A stretch of 11,936 nucleotides of DNA, from positions 1 through 11,936 of the forward strand of contig CALKMT010000105.1 in NCBI GenBank assembly GCA_938091715.1. The letters run 5' to 3'. The DNA comes from an uncultured Litorivicinus sp. Its GTDB lineage: Bacteria > Pseudomonadota > Gammaproteobacteria > Pseudomonadales > Litorivicinaceae. The notes under the pieces were generated by a model. That model saw only the letters and a program-made list of their open reading frames with translations. It had not been told where the DNA came from and ran no database searches. Below, piece after piece: positions 1-6,517 of the stretch; within the stretch, counting starts at the first letter, position 1; every line of letters starts with the position of its first letter. The position numbers and the translations under genes were made by a program.

Positions 1-377
1 ATGTAGGCCACGTTTTGTTGCGCGGGGAAACGAAATACCAACACATCGCCACGCTCGGGCTCGTTGATGGGCAAAAAGGTTTGTCCGGTGACCGGCAGGC
101 GCAAGCCATAGGTCCAGCGATTGACCAAGATGAAGTCGCCCACTTCAAGCGTTGGCATCATCGACTCGGACGGAATCTGATAGGGCTCGTAGAAGAAGCT
201 TCGCAGCGCAAACACCACGAACAAGACCGGGAAGAAACCGGCGCCATACTCGACCCACCAAGGATCGGCCTGATCCGGAGCGCGTTTTTTAGCCGTGATC
301 AGTTTGTCGATAAACCACAACACCCCGCTGATGGCCACGGCCACCAACAACACCAGGGCAAAATCAATATTTTCCAA
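1..377 (-). CDS. lepB: Signal peptidase I (LepB), N-terminal part, cut by the window edge
   Basis: Membrane serine protease that removes signal peptides from exported preproteins, acting on the periplasmic face of the inner membrane. About 125 codons are visible. A first membrane segment lies near residues 4-22. A charged cytoplasmic loop containing DPWW follows, then a second membrane segment near 47-62. The nucleophile motif IPSESMMPTL puts the catalytic Ser at residue 72, and it is followed by GDFILVN and the RGDVLVFRFP strand. The catalytic Lys (in the family's K-R-x-x-G-L-P-G-D stretch) would fall just beyond the window. The start is a TTG directly after the lepA stop codon (TAA-TTG) and in the same frame. 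The protein N-terminus from this TTG lines up with E. coli LepB as I recall it (FAL near the start, then a GVLW-x-x-DK end to the segment). The Shine-Dalgarno match is weak, so translation probably depends on coupling to lepA. Confidence 0.95.
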   Translation of the reverse strand, partial: MENIDFALVLLVAVAISGVLWFIDKLITAKKRAPDQADPWWVEYGAGFFPVLFVVFALRSFFYEPYQIPSESMMPTLEVGDFILVNRWTYGLRLPVTGQTFLPINEPERGDVLVFRFPAQQNVAY

Positions 378-2180
378 TTAGTTGTCCACTTTCAATACCG
401 CCAAGAAGGCATCCTGTGGACTCTCCACGCTGCCCACTTGTTTCATACGTTTTTTGCCGGCTTTTTGCTTTTCCAGCAGTTTTTTCTTGCGACTCACATC
501 ACCACCATAACACTTCGCCGTCACGTTTTTGCGCAGCGCCTTGACCGTGGTTCTGGCGATAATGTGGCCACCGATTGCGGCCTGAATGGCGACATCGAAC
601 ATTTGACGTGGGATCAGCTCTTTCATCTTTTCGCACAAATTGCGCCCACGGGACTGGCTCAGATCGCGATGCACAATCGCGGCCAGGGCGTCCACTCGCT
701 CGCCATTGATCAACACATCCAAACGCACCAACTTGGCGGGCTCAAAGCGCTTGAACTGATAATCCAAGGAGGCAAAACCACGGCTGACGGATTTCAGACG
801 GTCAAAGAAATCCATGACGACCTCGGCCATGGGCAATTCCCAACAAATTTGTACCTGATTACCCAAAAAGCGCATGTCCTTTTGGGTGCCGCGCTTTTCA
901 ACACACAGGCCGATGACATTGCCCAGGTGTTCCTGGGGCACCAAAATATTGGCCTCGACGATGGGTTCGCGCATCTCGTTGATTTGACCGGCATCCGGCA
1001 AACGCGAGGGGTTGTCGACCTGAACGATCTCGCCGTCGTTCATTTCAACCTCGTAAATCACCGTCGGCGCCGTGGTGATCAGATCCAGGTTGTACTCGCG
1101 CTCTAACCGCTCTTGGATGATCTCCATGTGCAGCATGCCCAGGAAACCACACCGAAAACCGAAGCCGAGAGCGTCGGAGACTTCGGGTTCGTAATGCAGA
1201 CTGGCGTCATTCAGGGTCAGTTTTTCAAGCGCTTCACGGAAGTCTTCAAAGTCGTCCGAGCTGACCGGGAACAAGCCCGCAAAGACTCGCGGCTGAACCC
1301 GCTGAAATCCGGACAAGGCCTCGGTCTCTGGGTTGGCCACGCTGATCAGGGTGTCGCCCACCGGGGCGCCGTTAATGTCTTTGATACCGGCGACCAGGAA
1401 ACCCACCTCGCCGGCCTTTAGCGAGCCAGTGACCTCGCGCTTGGGCGTAAAGATCCCCACTTGGTCGGCCTGATGCGTTGTGCCGGTGCTTTTGACGACG
1501 AATTTGTCTTTTTTGTTGATCTGGCCCTGGGTAACCCGAATCAGGGACACGACGCCCAGGTAATTGTCGAACCAAGAATCAATGATCAAGGCTTGCAACG
1601 GCCCGTCGGTGTCGCCCACGGGTGGCGGAACGACCGCGACCAGTTGCTCCAACACTTCCTGGATGCCCATGCCGGACTTGGCGCTGCAGGGCACCGCGTC
1701 GGTGGCATCGATGCCAATAATTTCCTCGATCTCGCCTTTGACGCGGTCGGGTTCGGCCTGGGGCAGATCCATTTTGTTCAGGACCGGCATCACTTCCAGG
1801 CCCATTTCGATCGCGGTGTAACAGTTGGCCACCGATTGGGCCTCGACACCCTGCCCGGCGTCCACCACCAGCAGCGCGCCCTCGCAGGCCGCCAAGGAGC
1901 GTGAAACCTCGTAGCTAAAATCCACGTGGCCCGGGGTATCAATAAAGTTCAGCTGATAGGTATTGCCGTCGTTGGCCGTGTAGTTGAGGGTGACCGACTG
2001 GGATTTGATGGTAATCCCGCGCTCCCGCTCGATATCCATCGAGTCCAGAACCTGAGCCGCCATTTCGCGCTCGGTTAACCCGCCGCAGTGCTGAATAAAG
2101 CGATCCGCGAGGGTGCTTTTACCGGGGTCAATGTGGGCAATGATGGAGAAGTTGCGGATGTGCGATAGATCGCTGCTCAA
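378..2180 (-). CDS. lepA: Elongation factor 4 (LepA), ribosomal GTPase
   Basis: Translational GTPase that acts on stalled or mispositioned ribosomes, related to EF-G. With the TTG start it has 600 residues, the normal size for the family. G-domain motifs are visible: P-loop AHIDPGKST (15-23), RGITI in switch I, DTPGH (81-85), NKMD (135-138) and SAKSG (166-170). The LepA-specific C-terminal domain is present (GGDVSRKKKLLEKQKAGKK, then PQDAFLAVL). The frame also has an ATG at 2210, which would add ten residues, but the TTG at 2180 is preferred. It has a GAGGA eight bases upstream, it gives the N-terminus MSSDLSHIRNF that resembles Pseudomonas LepA, and the upstream ATG lies inside a TATAAT box. 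One oddity is that the second His of the family's usual AHIDHGKST is Pro here (codon CCC). The gene lies between mucD and lepB, as in Pseudomonas. Confidence 0.97.
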   Translation of the reverse strand: MSSDLSHIRNFSIIAHIDPGKSTLADRFIQHCGGLTEREMAAQVLDSMDIERERGITIKSQSVTLNYTANDGNTYQLNFIDTPGHVDFSYEVSRSLAACEGALLVVDAGQGVEAQSVANCYTAIEMGLEVMPVLNKMDLPQAEPDRVKGEIEEIIGIDATDAVPCSAKSGMGIQEVLEQLVAVVPPPVGDTDGPLQALIIDSWFDNYLGVVSLIRVTQGQINKKDKFVVKSTGTTHQADQVGIFTPKREVTGSLKAGEVGFLVAGIKDINGAPVGDTLISVANPETEALSGFQRVQPRVFAGLFPVSSDDFEDFREALEKLTLNDASLHYEPEVSDALGFGFRCGFLGMLHMEIIQERLEREYNLDLITTAPTVIYEVEMNDGEIVQVDNPSRLPDAGQINEMREPIVEANILVPQEHLGNVIGLCVEKRGTQKDMRFLGNQVQICWELPMAEVVMDFFDRLKSVSRGFASLDYQFKRFEPAKLVRLDVLINGERVDALAAIVHRDLSQSRGRNLCEKMKELIPRQMFDVAIQAAIGGHIIARTTVKALRKNVTAKCYGGDVSRKKKLLEKQKAGKKRMKQVGSVESPQDAFLAVLKVDN

Positions 2181-2188
2181 GCTCGATA

Positions 2189-2193
2189 TCCTC
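2189..2193 (-). promoter_or_regulatory. Ribosome binding site of lepA
   Basis: GAGGA on the minus strand, eight bases before the TTG at 2180. It decides the start in favour of TTG over the in-frame ATG at 2210, which has no comparable purine tract at the right distance. Confidence 0.6.
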
Positions 2194-2208
2194 GTGATTT
2201 CGGCCCGC

Positions 2209-2214
2209 ATTATA
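2209..2214 (-). promoter_or_regulatory. Candidate -10 element (TATAAT) for lepA
   Basis: A perfect TATAAT on the minus strand, 28 bases upstream of the chosen lepA start. A transcript from it would begin near 2202 and have a leader of about 20 nt. No good -35 box is found 16-18 bases upstream, so activity is uncertain. It lies directly downstream of the hairpin at 2221-2251. The arrangement would allow lepA-lepB to be expressed apart from the sigma-E operon. Confidence 0.35.
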
Positions 2215-2220
2215 GGGAGG

Positions 2221-2251
2221 AACGGACCCCACCGCGAGGGCGGAGTCCGTT
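2221..2251. other. Inverted repeat between mucD and lepA (possible terminator or processing hairpin)
   Basis: AACGGAC at 2221-2227 pairs perfectly with GTCCGTT at 2245-2251. Further GC pairs inside are interrupted by single mismatches, and the loop lies near 2234-2238. It is 11 bases past the mucD stop. On the minus strand no T-run follows, so it is not a canonical intrinsic terminator in the direction of the operon. It could slow polymerase, protect the 3' end of the mucD message, or be a processing site. Confidence 0.35.
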
Positions 2252-2261
2252 TAATTACATC

Positions 2262-3638
2262 TTAGAGGCGCAGTGACACAAAGGTTGGGTTGCCGTCACG
2301 AACCAAAAGGACGGGGACACGCCCGCGGCCCTCAAGTTGCGTCACGATTTGACGGAATTCAGCGACCCCAGAAATCTCGGTGCCGCCGACCTGCAGAATC
2401 ACGTCACCCACACGAATCCCTGCGGCTTGAGCCCGTCGACTGGTGATGCCTTTGATCAGGACCCCGCCGTCGATGTCCCACTCGGTTTTCAAGGTGTCCG
2501 GCACGTCTTCGACCGTCATACCCGCCACATCCGCATTGGCAGGCGCAGAGCGCGCCGCTTGCAGATTGTCAGGCAGTTGACCGATTTCGATTTTCAACAG
2601 TTGCCGGCGGCCGTCGCGCCAGACCTGAACATCCGCAGATTCACCCGGACGCACGCGACCCACCAGCGGCGGCAGATCCGACGAACGATTAACCTGGCGG
2701 CCGTTAAACTTCAGCACCACATCACCCGCCTGCAACGCGCTGTTGGCGGCCGGACCGTCTGGGACCACTTGCGCAATCAAGGCACCCTGGGGTTTGTCCA
2801 GGCCAAAGGACTCGGCCAGGTCACGGTTGACCTCTTGGATCAAGACGCCCAGCCAACCGCGCTCAACCGTGCCGGTTTCGATCAATTGATCGACCACGTC
2901 CATGGCCATATCCACGGGAATGGCAAAGCTAAGCCCCATAAATCCACCCGAGCGTGTGTAGATCTGACTGTTAATGCCGACGACCTCGCCGTCCAAATTG
3001 AACAAGGGCCCGCCCGAGTTACCTGGGTTAATGGCCACATCGGTTTGGATAAAGGGGACATAATTTTCTCGTGGCAATGAGCGCCCCACCGCGCTGACAA
3101 TCCCGGCGGTAACACTGTAGTCAAAACCAAAGGGCGAGCCGATGGCCAAAACCCATTGCCCCGGCACCAAAGACTCGGGCTCGGCCATGGCGACCGCTGG
3201 CAAGTCTTCGGCTTCGATTTTTAGCAACGCCAAATCCGAGCGAGGATCCGCGCCTACCAAGCTGGCGACCCGTTCGCGCCGGTCATTCAGACGAACAATG
3301 ATTTCCTCGGCATTCTCGATGACGTGGTTATTGGTCAGGATGTAACCGTCTTCACTGATGATGAATCCAGAACCCAAGGATTGCGGCTCGGCACCACCGC
3401 GGGGGCCGGGTTGCGGGCCGCCCCGGGGCATGCCCGGCACGTTGCCAAAGAAATCTCGAAAAATATCCGGCAGCTCGTCGATGCGAGGGTCACCGGCGGT
3501 CTCTGGCACAGCATTAACCGTCGAAATGTTAACCACCGAGGGACTGACGTCGCGCACGAGATCACGAAAATCGGGGAGCGCTGCCCGGGCGGTCGAGGCC
3601 CAGATAATGAGGGGCAAACACAGAACTAATATTCGCAT
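2262..3638 (-). CDS. mucD: Periplasmic serine endoprotease MucD (DegP/HtrA family)
   Basis: Periplasmic HtrA-type protease/chaperone that degrades misfolded envelope proteins. In Pseudomonas, MucD restrains AlgU activation by removing the misfolded proteins that trigger it. It has 458 residues. A signal peptide at 1-19 has the cleavage signature ARA before ALPDF. The trypsin-like domain carries the triad His105 (TNNHV), Asp135 (DPRSDLALL) and Ser208 (NPGNSGGPLF). The Gly/Pro-rich stretch at 68-88 corresponds to the regulatory LA loop. Two PDZ domains follow, at about 258-352 (with GWLGV near its start) and 372-458 (with the GIRVGDVIL signature). The ATG at 3638 has AGGA eight bases upstream. 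The gene lies 69 bases after rseC in the same direction, so it probably belongs to the sigma-E operon, as in Pseudomonas and unlike enterics, where degP is elsewhere. DegP/DegQ naming is possible; position favours MucD. Confidence 0.96.
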   Translation of the reverse strand: MRILVLCLPLIIWASTARAALPDFRDLVRDVSPSVVNISTVNAVPETAGDPRIDELPDIFRDFFGNVPGMPRGGPQPGPRGGAEPQSLGSGFIISEDGYILTNNHVIENAEEIIVRLNDRRERVASLVGADPRSDLALLKIEAEDLPAVAMAEPESLVPGQWVLAIGSPFGFDYSVTAGIVSAVGRSLPRENYVPFIQTDVAINPGNSGGPLFNLDGEVVGINSQIYTRSGGFMGLSFAIPVDMAMDVVDQLIETGTVERGWLGVLIQEVNRDLAESFGLDKPQGALIAQVVPDGPAANSALQAGDVVLKFNGRQVNRSSDLPPLVGRVRPGESADVQVWRDGRRQLLKIEIGQLPDNLQAARSAPANADVAGMTVEDVPDTLKTEWDIDGGVLIKGITSRRAQAAGIRVGDVILQVGGTEISGVAEFRQIVTQLEGRGRVPVLLVRDGNPTFVSLRL

Positions 3639-3682
3639 GTTAGATGTCCTTGGTTATGAGTTGCAGGCTTGGATCCAGACCT

Positions 3683-3720
3683 TAACCAAAGGTTTCACCG
3701 GCGCGGGTTAACTTTGGTTA
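3683..3720. other. Perfect 9-bp inverted repeat spanning the rseC stop codon
   Basis: TAACCAAAG at 3683-3691 pairs with CTTTGGTTA at 3712-3720 across a 20-nt loop. On the minus-strand message it straddles the rseC stop (3708-3710) and lies about 45 nt before the mucD start. No T-run follows. It might affect rseC-mucD message stability or spacing of expression, or may be chance. Confidence 0.3.
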
Positions 3721-4118
3721 CGTCGTTCTAACCACAGATGTGGGGACAAACCTCGCGAACGCCAACGTACCCAGTACAGTCCACTGGCTAACCCTACCCC
3801 AGCGCCCACCAAGCCCCCCAAATCACCCCAAGTTTGGCCCGACCAAGCGCCCAGCAGCAGCGCCATCAAAGGCGCACCGTAGGCAATCCAGGCGGCGTGT
3901 TCGAGTGCGGGTGTTTCAACCAGCAGGGTGACCTCATCGCCCACTGCGAATTGATCGGTATTGGGCAACCAGGTGGTGCTCGGCCGCTCGTCCATCGGCC
4001 GGCCGCAACCACCAGGGCTCTGACAGCGCCCGCAGCCTCCTCGGGCCTGAGTTAGGACCGCCACCTGTCCAGGGCGGACCGCCACGACCTTGCCGGGTTG
4101 TTGATCACAACTATCCAC
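3708..4118 (-). CDS. rseC: RseC/MucC family sigma-E pathway membrane protein
   Basis: Inner-membrane protein of 136 residues in the fourth position of the rpoE operon. The N-terminal cytoplasmic part contains the family's cysteine cluster (GGCGRC, then GGCGR: Cys29, Cys32, Cys38), plus Cys4, suggesting metal or Fe-S/redox binding. Two membrane segments lie near 75-92 and 98-117, followed by a short basic tail. RseC homologues have been linked to modest tuning of sigma-E and to the SoxR-reducing Rsx system; the exact job here is not shown by the sequence. The start is a GTG at 4118 that overlaps the end of rseB by 8 bases (4111-4118), implying translational coupling. Pseudomonas homologues are called MucC. 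Confidence 0.9.
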   Translation of the reverse strand: MDSCDQQPGKVVAVRPGQVAVLTQARGGCGRCQSPGGCGRPMDERPSTTWLPNTDQFAVGDEVTLLVETPALEHAAWIAYGAPLMALLLGAWSGQTWGDLGGLVGAGVGLASGLYWVRWRSRGLSPHLWLERRNQS

Positions 4119-5082
4119 GGATTAACCCCGGCAGTCGGGTGGTGTCGATTTGCTCTAGCAAGCCTTTCAGCAAGGCTTCGGGCACCTCGCCCACCAAGGT
4201 TACTTTGAAATAGTCGGTCCCCTGCGCCAATACGCGACTCAGGGCCCGAGTCGGCCCCTGAAAGGCCGTCACTTCCGGAGCGGGGCCAGCCACCTGCTCG
4301 TAGAACACAGAGACCAAAGCGACCCCATCGCTGAACAGGTGGGTAATGATTTCTTGATCCGGCGCGCCCTGCCCCAGCGGCATAAATCCCTTGGGCAGTT
4401 TAATAATCGGGGTCGACTCGGTCAGGGTATTTTCCACCAGCGCATGGCGAAACACCTGCATCCCTTGCGCGTCCACGACCAACGTGTCCTCGTCGATCGG
4501 CGCGCCCAGCTCAATCGAGACAAACTCAAACTGCTCCAGGACAGACCCCGAGTGATTCAAGGTTTGACTGCGCAACATCAGGCCCGTCTCGTTATCACAC
4601 CAGTAACGGCGTGAATATCGATACTGATCATTGGCGCGCAAGGTAATCGGAGTCGCAGACCGCCCCGCGACCCGAGTGGGAGCCCCCAACTCGAGTGTGT
4701 AATGATTTTTGATGTGTTGAATTCGCTGACCCAGAGCCGGCATGCTGCCGGTGGGTAAATTGTGTCCTCGGCGCAGGGATTCGTTACCCGGATACAGGCC
4801 CAACAGCCAATTCCCCCGACGCATGACTTGAATGGGATCGCCGGACAGGCGCTCGATTCGTTCGATGGTTTTGCCACCCACCACATCCTGATGGAACTGC
4901 AGCGACACCGATTGCTCGCCTCGGGTGTACATCATCATTCCCGACCACGCGCGATTCTTAAACGCAGAGCTCATCTGGGCCAAGACTTTTTCGGCCATGG
5001 GGTCTGTAGCCACCGGTGCCGCATAGGCGACAGATACAAAAAGGGCGGCCAATGCCGCCCCTACGAACCCGTTAAGCTTCAA
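4111..5082 (-). CDS. rseB: Periplasmic sigma-E regulator RseB/MucB
   Basis: Periplasmic co-anti-sigma factor. It binds the periplasmic part of RseA/MucA and protects it from the DegS/AlgW protease until lipid or lipopolysaccharide signals displace it. It has 323 residues, close to the E. coli and Pseudomonas homologues (about 316-318). The signal peptide has the hydrophobic core AALAALFVSVAYA with cleavage expected at AYA-APVAT. The rest fits the two-domain MucB/RseB layout, with a LolA-like N-terminal domain to about residue 200 and a C-terminal domain from about 215. The same frame stays open to 5412, but that extension reads through rseA and looks non-biological. The chosen start is the TTG at 5082, which has AGGAG five bases upstream and shares TTGA with the rseA stop. 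The codons for the signal-peptide core form a terminator-like hairpin. Confidence 0.93.
   Translation of the reverse strand: MKLNGFVGAALAALFVSVAYAAPVATDPMAEKVLAQMSSAFKNRAWSGMMMYTRGEQSVSLQFHQDVVGGKTIERIERLSGDPIQVMRRGNWLLGLYPGNESLRRGHNLPTGSMPALGQRIQHIKNHYTLELGAPTRVAGRSATPITLRANDQYRYSRRYWCDNETGLMLRSQTLNHSGSVLEQFEFVSIELGAPIDEDTLVVDAQGMQVFRHALVENTLTESTPIIKLPKGFMPLGQGAPDQEIITHLFSDGVALVSVFYEQVAGPAPEVTAFQGPTRALSRVLAQGTDYFKVTLVGEVPEALLKGLLEQIDTTRLPGLIRG
5038..5060 (-). terminator. Intrinsic-terminator-like hairpin inside the start of rseB
   Basis: On the minus strand GGGCGGC, loop ATTG, GCCGCCC forms a perfect 7-bp all-GC stem and is followed at once by TTTTTG. It begins 22 nt downstream of the rseB TTG and is oriented with the operon; on the plus strand no T-run follows. 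The same bases encode Ala/Leu codons of the signal-peptide core, so coincidence is possible. If active, it would act as an attenuator whose read-through depends on ribosomes entering rseB. Confidence 0.5.
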
Positions 5083-5711
5083 GGGGACTCCTGATCGTTG
5101 TCCATCACACGGGCTAAGGGTAACAAACCTTGCTGCCCGTTGGCCGCCGCATGTTCCGCATGGCGAATCATGTAGGCCTGGATCTCTTTTTGCAGTTGCG
5201 CCTGAATGGCCTGAACCGCAGGGCTTTGCTCCGCAGGACGGGCAATGGTGCTTGCTTGCAGGGCCAGCGGATTTGCCGCAGTCGAAGGGGCTAACTGAAT
5301 TTGTGTCTGTTCCGCCAGTTGCGGGCTGACCGTTGCCGCGTCCTGGGTCGCGTTCAAACCAATCAACAGGGTAAACGCCACACCCGCCGCCACCGCAGCC
5401 TGGGCGAACCATTTACGTGACCAATGAGTTGTATCGGGCTGGACCTCGACGGCTTTGTTTTCAATTTTCTGCATGATGCTGCCGGACAGATCAATGTCGG
5501 CCTGGCCGCTGCCTTGCTGACGCAACATGTCACCAATCATTGAATAGCGCTGCCATTGATCTGCCAGCGCAGGATCATGGGCGGCCTCGTTCAATGCACG
5601 GCGAGCCTCTAGTTCATCGGCCTGACCGTCATATAAAGCAGAAAGTGATTCTCGGATTTTGTCCGTCATGTGTGTATTGATCCTAACCAAATCCCTGTTG
5701 TCTTGACTCAT
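5079..5711 (-). CDS. rseA: Anti-sigma-E factor RseA/MucA
   Basis: Single-pass inner-membrane protein that sequesters RpoE/AlgU. Envelope stress triggers its stepwise proteolysis by DegS/AlgW and then RseP/MucP. It has 210 residues from the ATG at 5711. The cytoplasmic sigma-binding domain has the typical opening ESLSALYDGQADELEARRAL (about 21-40) and DQWQRYSMIGDML (51-63). The membrane segment is near 102-119. The periplasmic tail (120-210) is rich in Ala and Gln and should bind RseB. The ATG at 5711 overlaps the rpoE stop as ATGA and has GAGGGG upstream. A second ATG at 5669 would remove 14 residues and give an N-terminus closer to known MucA/RseA proteins, so it remains a serious alternative. 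The 3' end overlaps rseB by four bases. Pseudomonas homologues are called MucA. Confidence 0.92.
   Translation of the reverse strand: MSQDNRDLVRINTHMTDKIRESLSALYDGQADELEARRALNEAAHDPALADQWQRYSMIGDMLRQQGSGQADIDLSGSIMQKIENKAVEVQPDTTHWSRKWFAQAAVAAGVAFTLLIGLNATQDAATVSPQLAEQTQIQLAPSTAANPLALQASTIARPAEQSPAVQAIQAQLQKEIQAYMIRHAEHAAANGQQGLLPLARVMDNDQESP
5088..5092 (-). promoter_or_regulatory. Ribosome binding site of rseB
   Basis: AGGAG within the last codons of rseA, five bases before the TTG at 5082. It fixes the rseB start and ties it to rseA translation. Confidence 0.65.
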
Positions 5712-6346
5712 TGACCCGCCCCCTCACGAAAAGTTCCATCCATGTGCGGTTCTATTTTTTGACTGACTGTGTCACGGGCACGAAAAATTCGTGAGCGCAC
5801 CGTGCCCACCGGGCAATTCATGATCGCGGCAATCTCTTCGTAACTTTTGGATTCGAGTTCGCGCAGGGTCAGCGCCACGCGCAGATCCTCTGGCAATTCT
5901 GCAATGGCTTGGCGCACCGCCAGCTCGAGTCGGTCACGCCCGGTATTCGCCTCCGGGGAGTCATGGGTACGCAACCAGTCGCCCCCATCAAACTGCTCGG
6001 CATCGCTGATATCGACATCGACCTCGGGCAGGCGCCGGCCACGACTGACCAAATGATTTTTTGCGGTGTTCACTGCTATCCGATACAGCCAAGTGTAAAA
6101 CTGCGCATCGCCGCGAAACTTTGGCAAGGCTTTGTACGCGCGGATAAAGGTTTCCTGAGCGACGTCCTGGGCCTCAGAGCTGTCTCGAACGTAGCGGCCG
6201 ATCAACGCCAACACTCGGTGCTGATATTTTTTGACCAAGAACTCAAAGGCGCGCCCATTTCCCTGGCCCGCTTGTTTCACCAATATCTCGTCTGAATCGT
6301 CAGGCTTGATGCGTATCAAAGGCAGTACTGTCGCTGTCGCGTTCAT
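5708..6346 (-). CDS. rpoE: ECF sigma factor sigma-E (RpoE/AlgU)
   Basis: Envelope-stress sigma factor that directs RNA polymerase to GAACTT/TCTGA-type promoters. From the ATG at 6346 it has 212 residues, against about 190 in E. coli and Pseudomonas, with an N-terminal extension of roughly 15 residues and a short C-terminal tail. Region 2 (about 34-100) contains EAQDVAQETFIRAYKAL and FYTWLYRIAVNTAKNHLV. Region 4 (about 145-197) contains LPEDLRVALTLRELE and the helix-turn-helix SYEEIAAIMNCPVGTVRSR. The frame is open to a GTG at 6406, but that start has no Shine-Dalgarno sequence and lies upstream of the candidate sigma-E promoter. The ATG at 6346 has a modest GGGA seven bases upstream. A TTG nine codons further in is also possible. 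It is the first gene of the operon, coupled to rseA by a 4-nt overlap. Pseudomonas homologues are called AlgU. Confidence 0.95.
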   Translation of the reverse strand: MNATATVLPLIRIKPDDSDEILVKQAGQGNGRAFEFLVKKYQHRVLALIGRYVRDSSEAQDVAQETFIRAYKALPKFRGDAQFYTWLYRIAVNTAKNHLVSRGRRLPEVDVDISDAEQFDGGDWLRTHDSPEANTGRDRLELAVRQAIAELPEDLRVALTLRELESKSYEEIAAIMNCPVGTVRSRIFRARDTVSQKIEPHMDGTFREGAGQ

Positions 6347-6371
6347 GTTCGGATCCCAGTTCAGAGTTTGC

Positions 6372-6399
6372 TCTGACCCGTCGATCCCCGTCCGGTTCC
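6372..6399 (-). promoter_or_regulatory. Candidate sigma-E-dependent promoter of rpoE
   Basis: On the minus strand GGAACC (6394-6399), a 16-bp spacer and GTCAGA (6372-6377), to be compared with the known GGAACTT / 16 bp / GTCTGA-like pattern. It lies 25 bases before the rpoE ATG, giving a short leader. Autoregulation of rpoE is established in E. coli and Pseudomonas. The match is imperfect in both boxes. Confidence 0.45.
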
Positions 6400-6517
6400 C
6401 ATTCACTGTAGCGCGTGGTTGCCCAAAAGTCCGTCATTGAGACCTGCAACACAAGACTGCCCATGGGCCGGCGCTGTCAGGTAAACTTTTGTCACGATCC
6501 CCAACGAGACGCCCCCA

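Noticed and set aside
15..1106. A 363-codon open frame on the plus strand, antisense to lepB and lepA
   Set aside because: It lies entirely opposite genes with clear family motifs, and its product shows no recognisable domain; it is a shadow frame.
2337..3080. A 247-codon open frame on the plus strand, antisense to mucD
   Set aside because: It is complementary to the protease and PDZ coding region of mucD, with composition typical of an antisense shadow.
5083..5412. Extension of the rseB frame upstream to an ATG at 5412
   Set aside because: It runs through rseA in another frame, gives a Gly/Cys/Pro-rich sequence and buries the signal peptide; the TTG at 5082 has a proper ribosome binding site.
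5779..5793. Short hairpin CACGAA-AAA-TTCGTG inside rpoE
   Set aside because: It lies in the conserved region 4 codons, with no T-run after it; the codons explain it.
6347..6406. Longer RpoE starting at the GTG at 6406
   Set aside because: No ribosome binding site, no similarity to the family in the added 20 residues, and it covers the candidate sigma-E promoter.
6459..6468. Palindrome GCCCATGGGC in the rpoE-nadB gap, considered as an operator
   Set aside because: Only 10 bp, no known regulator site that I recognise, and such a palindrome is not rare in GC-rich DNA.
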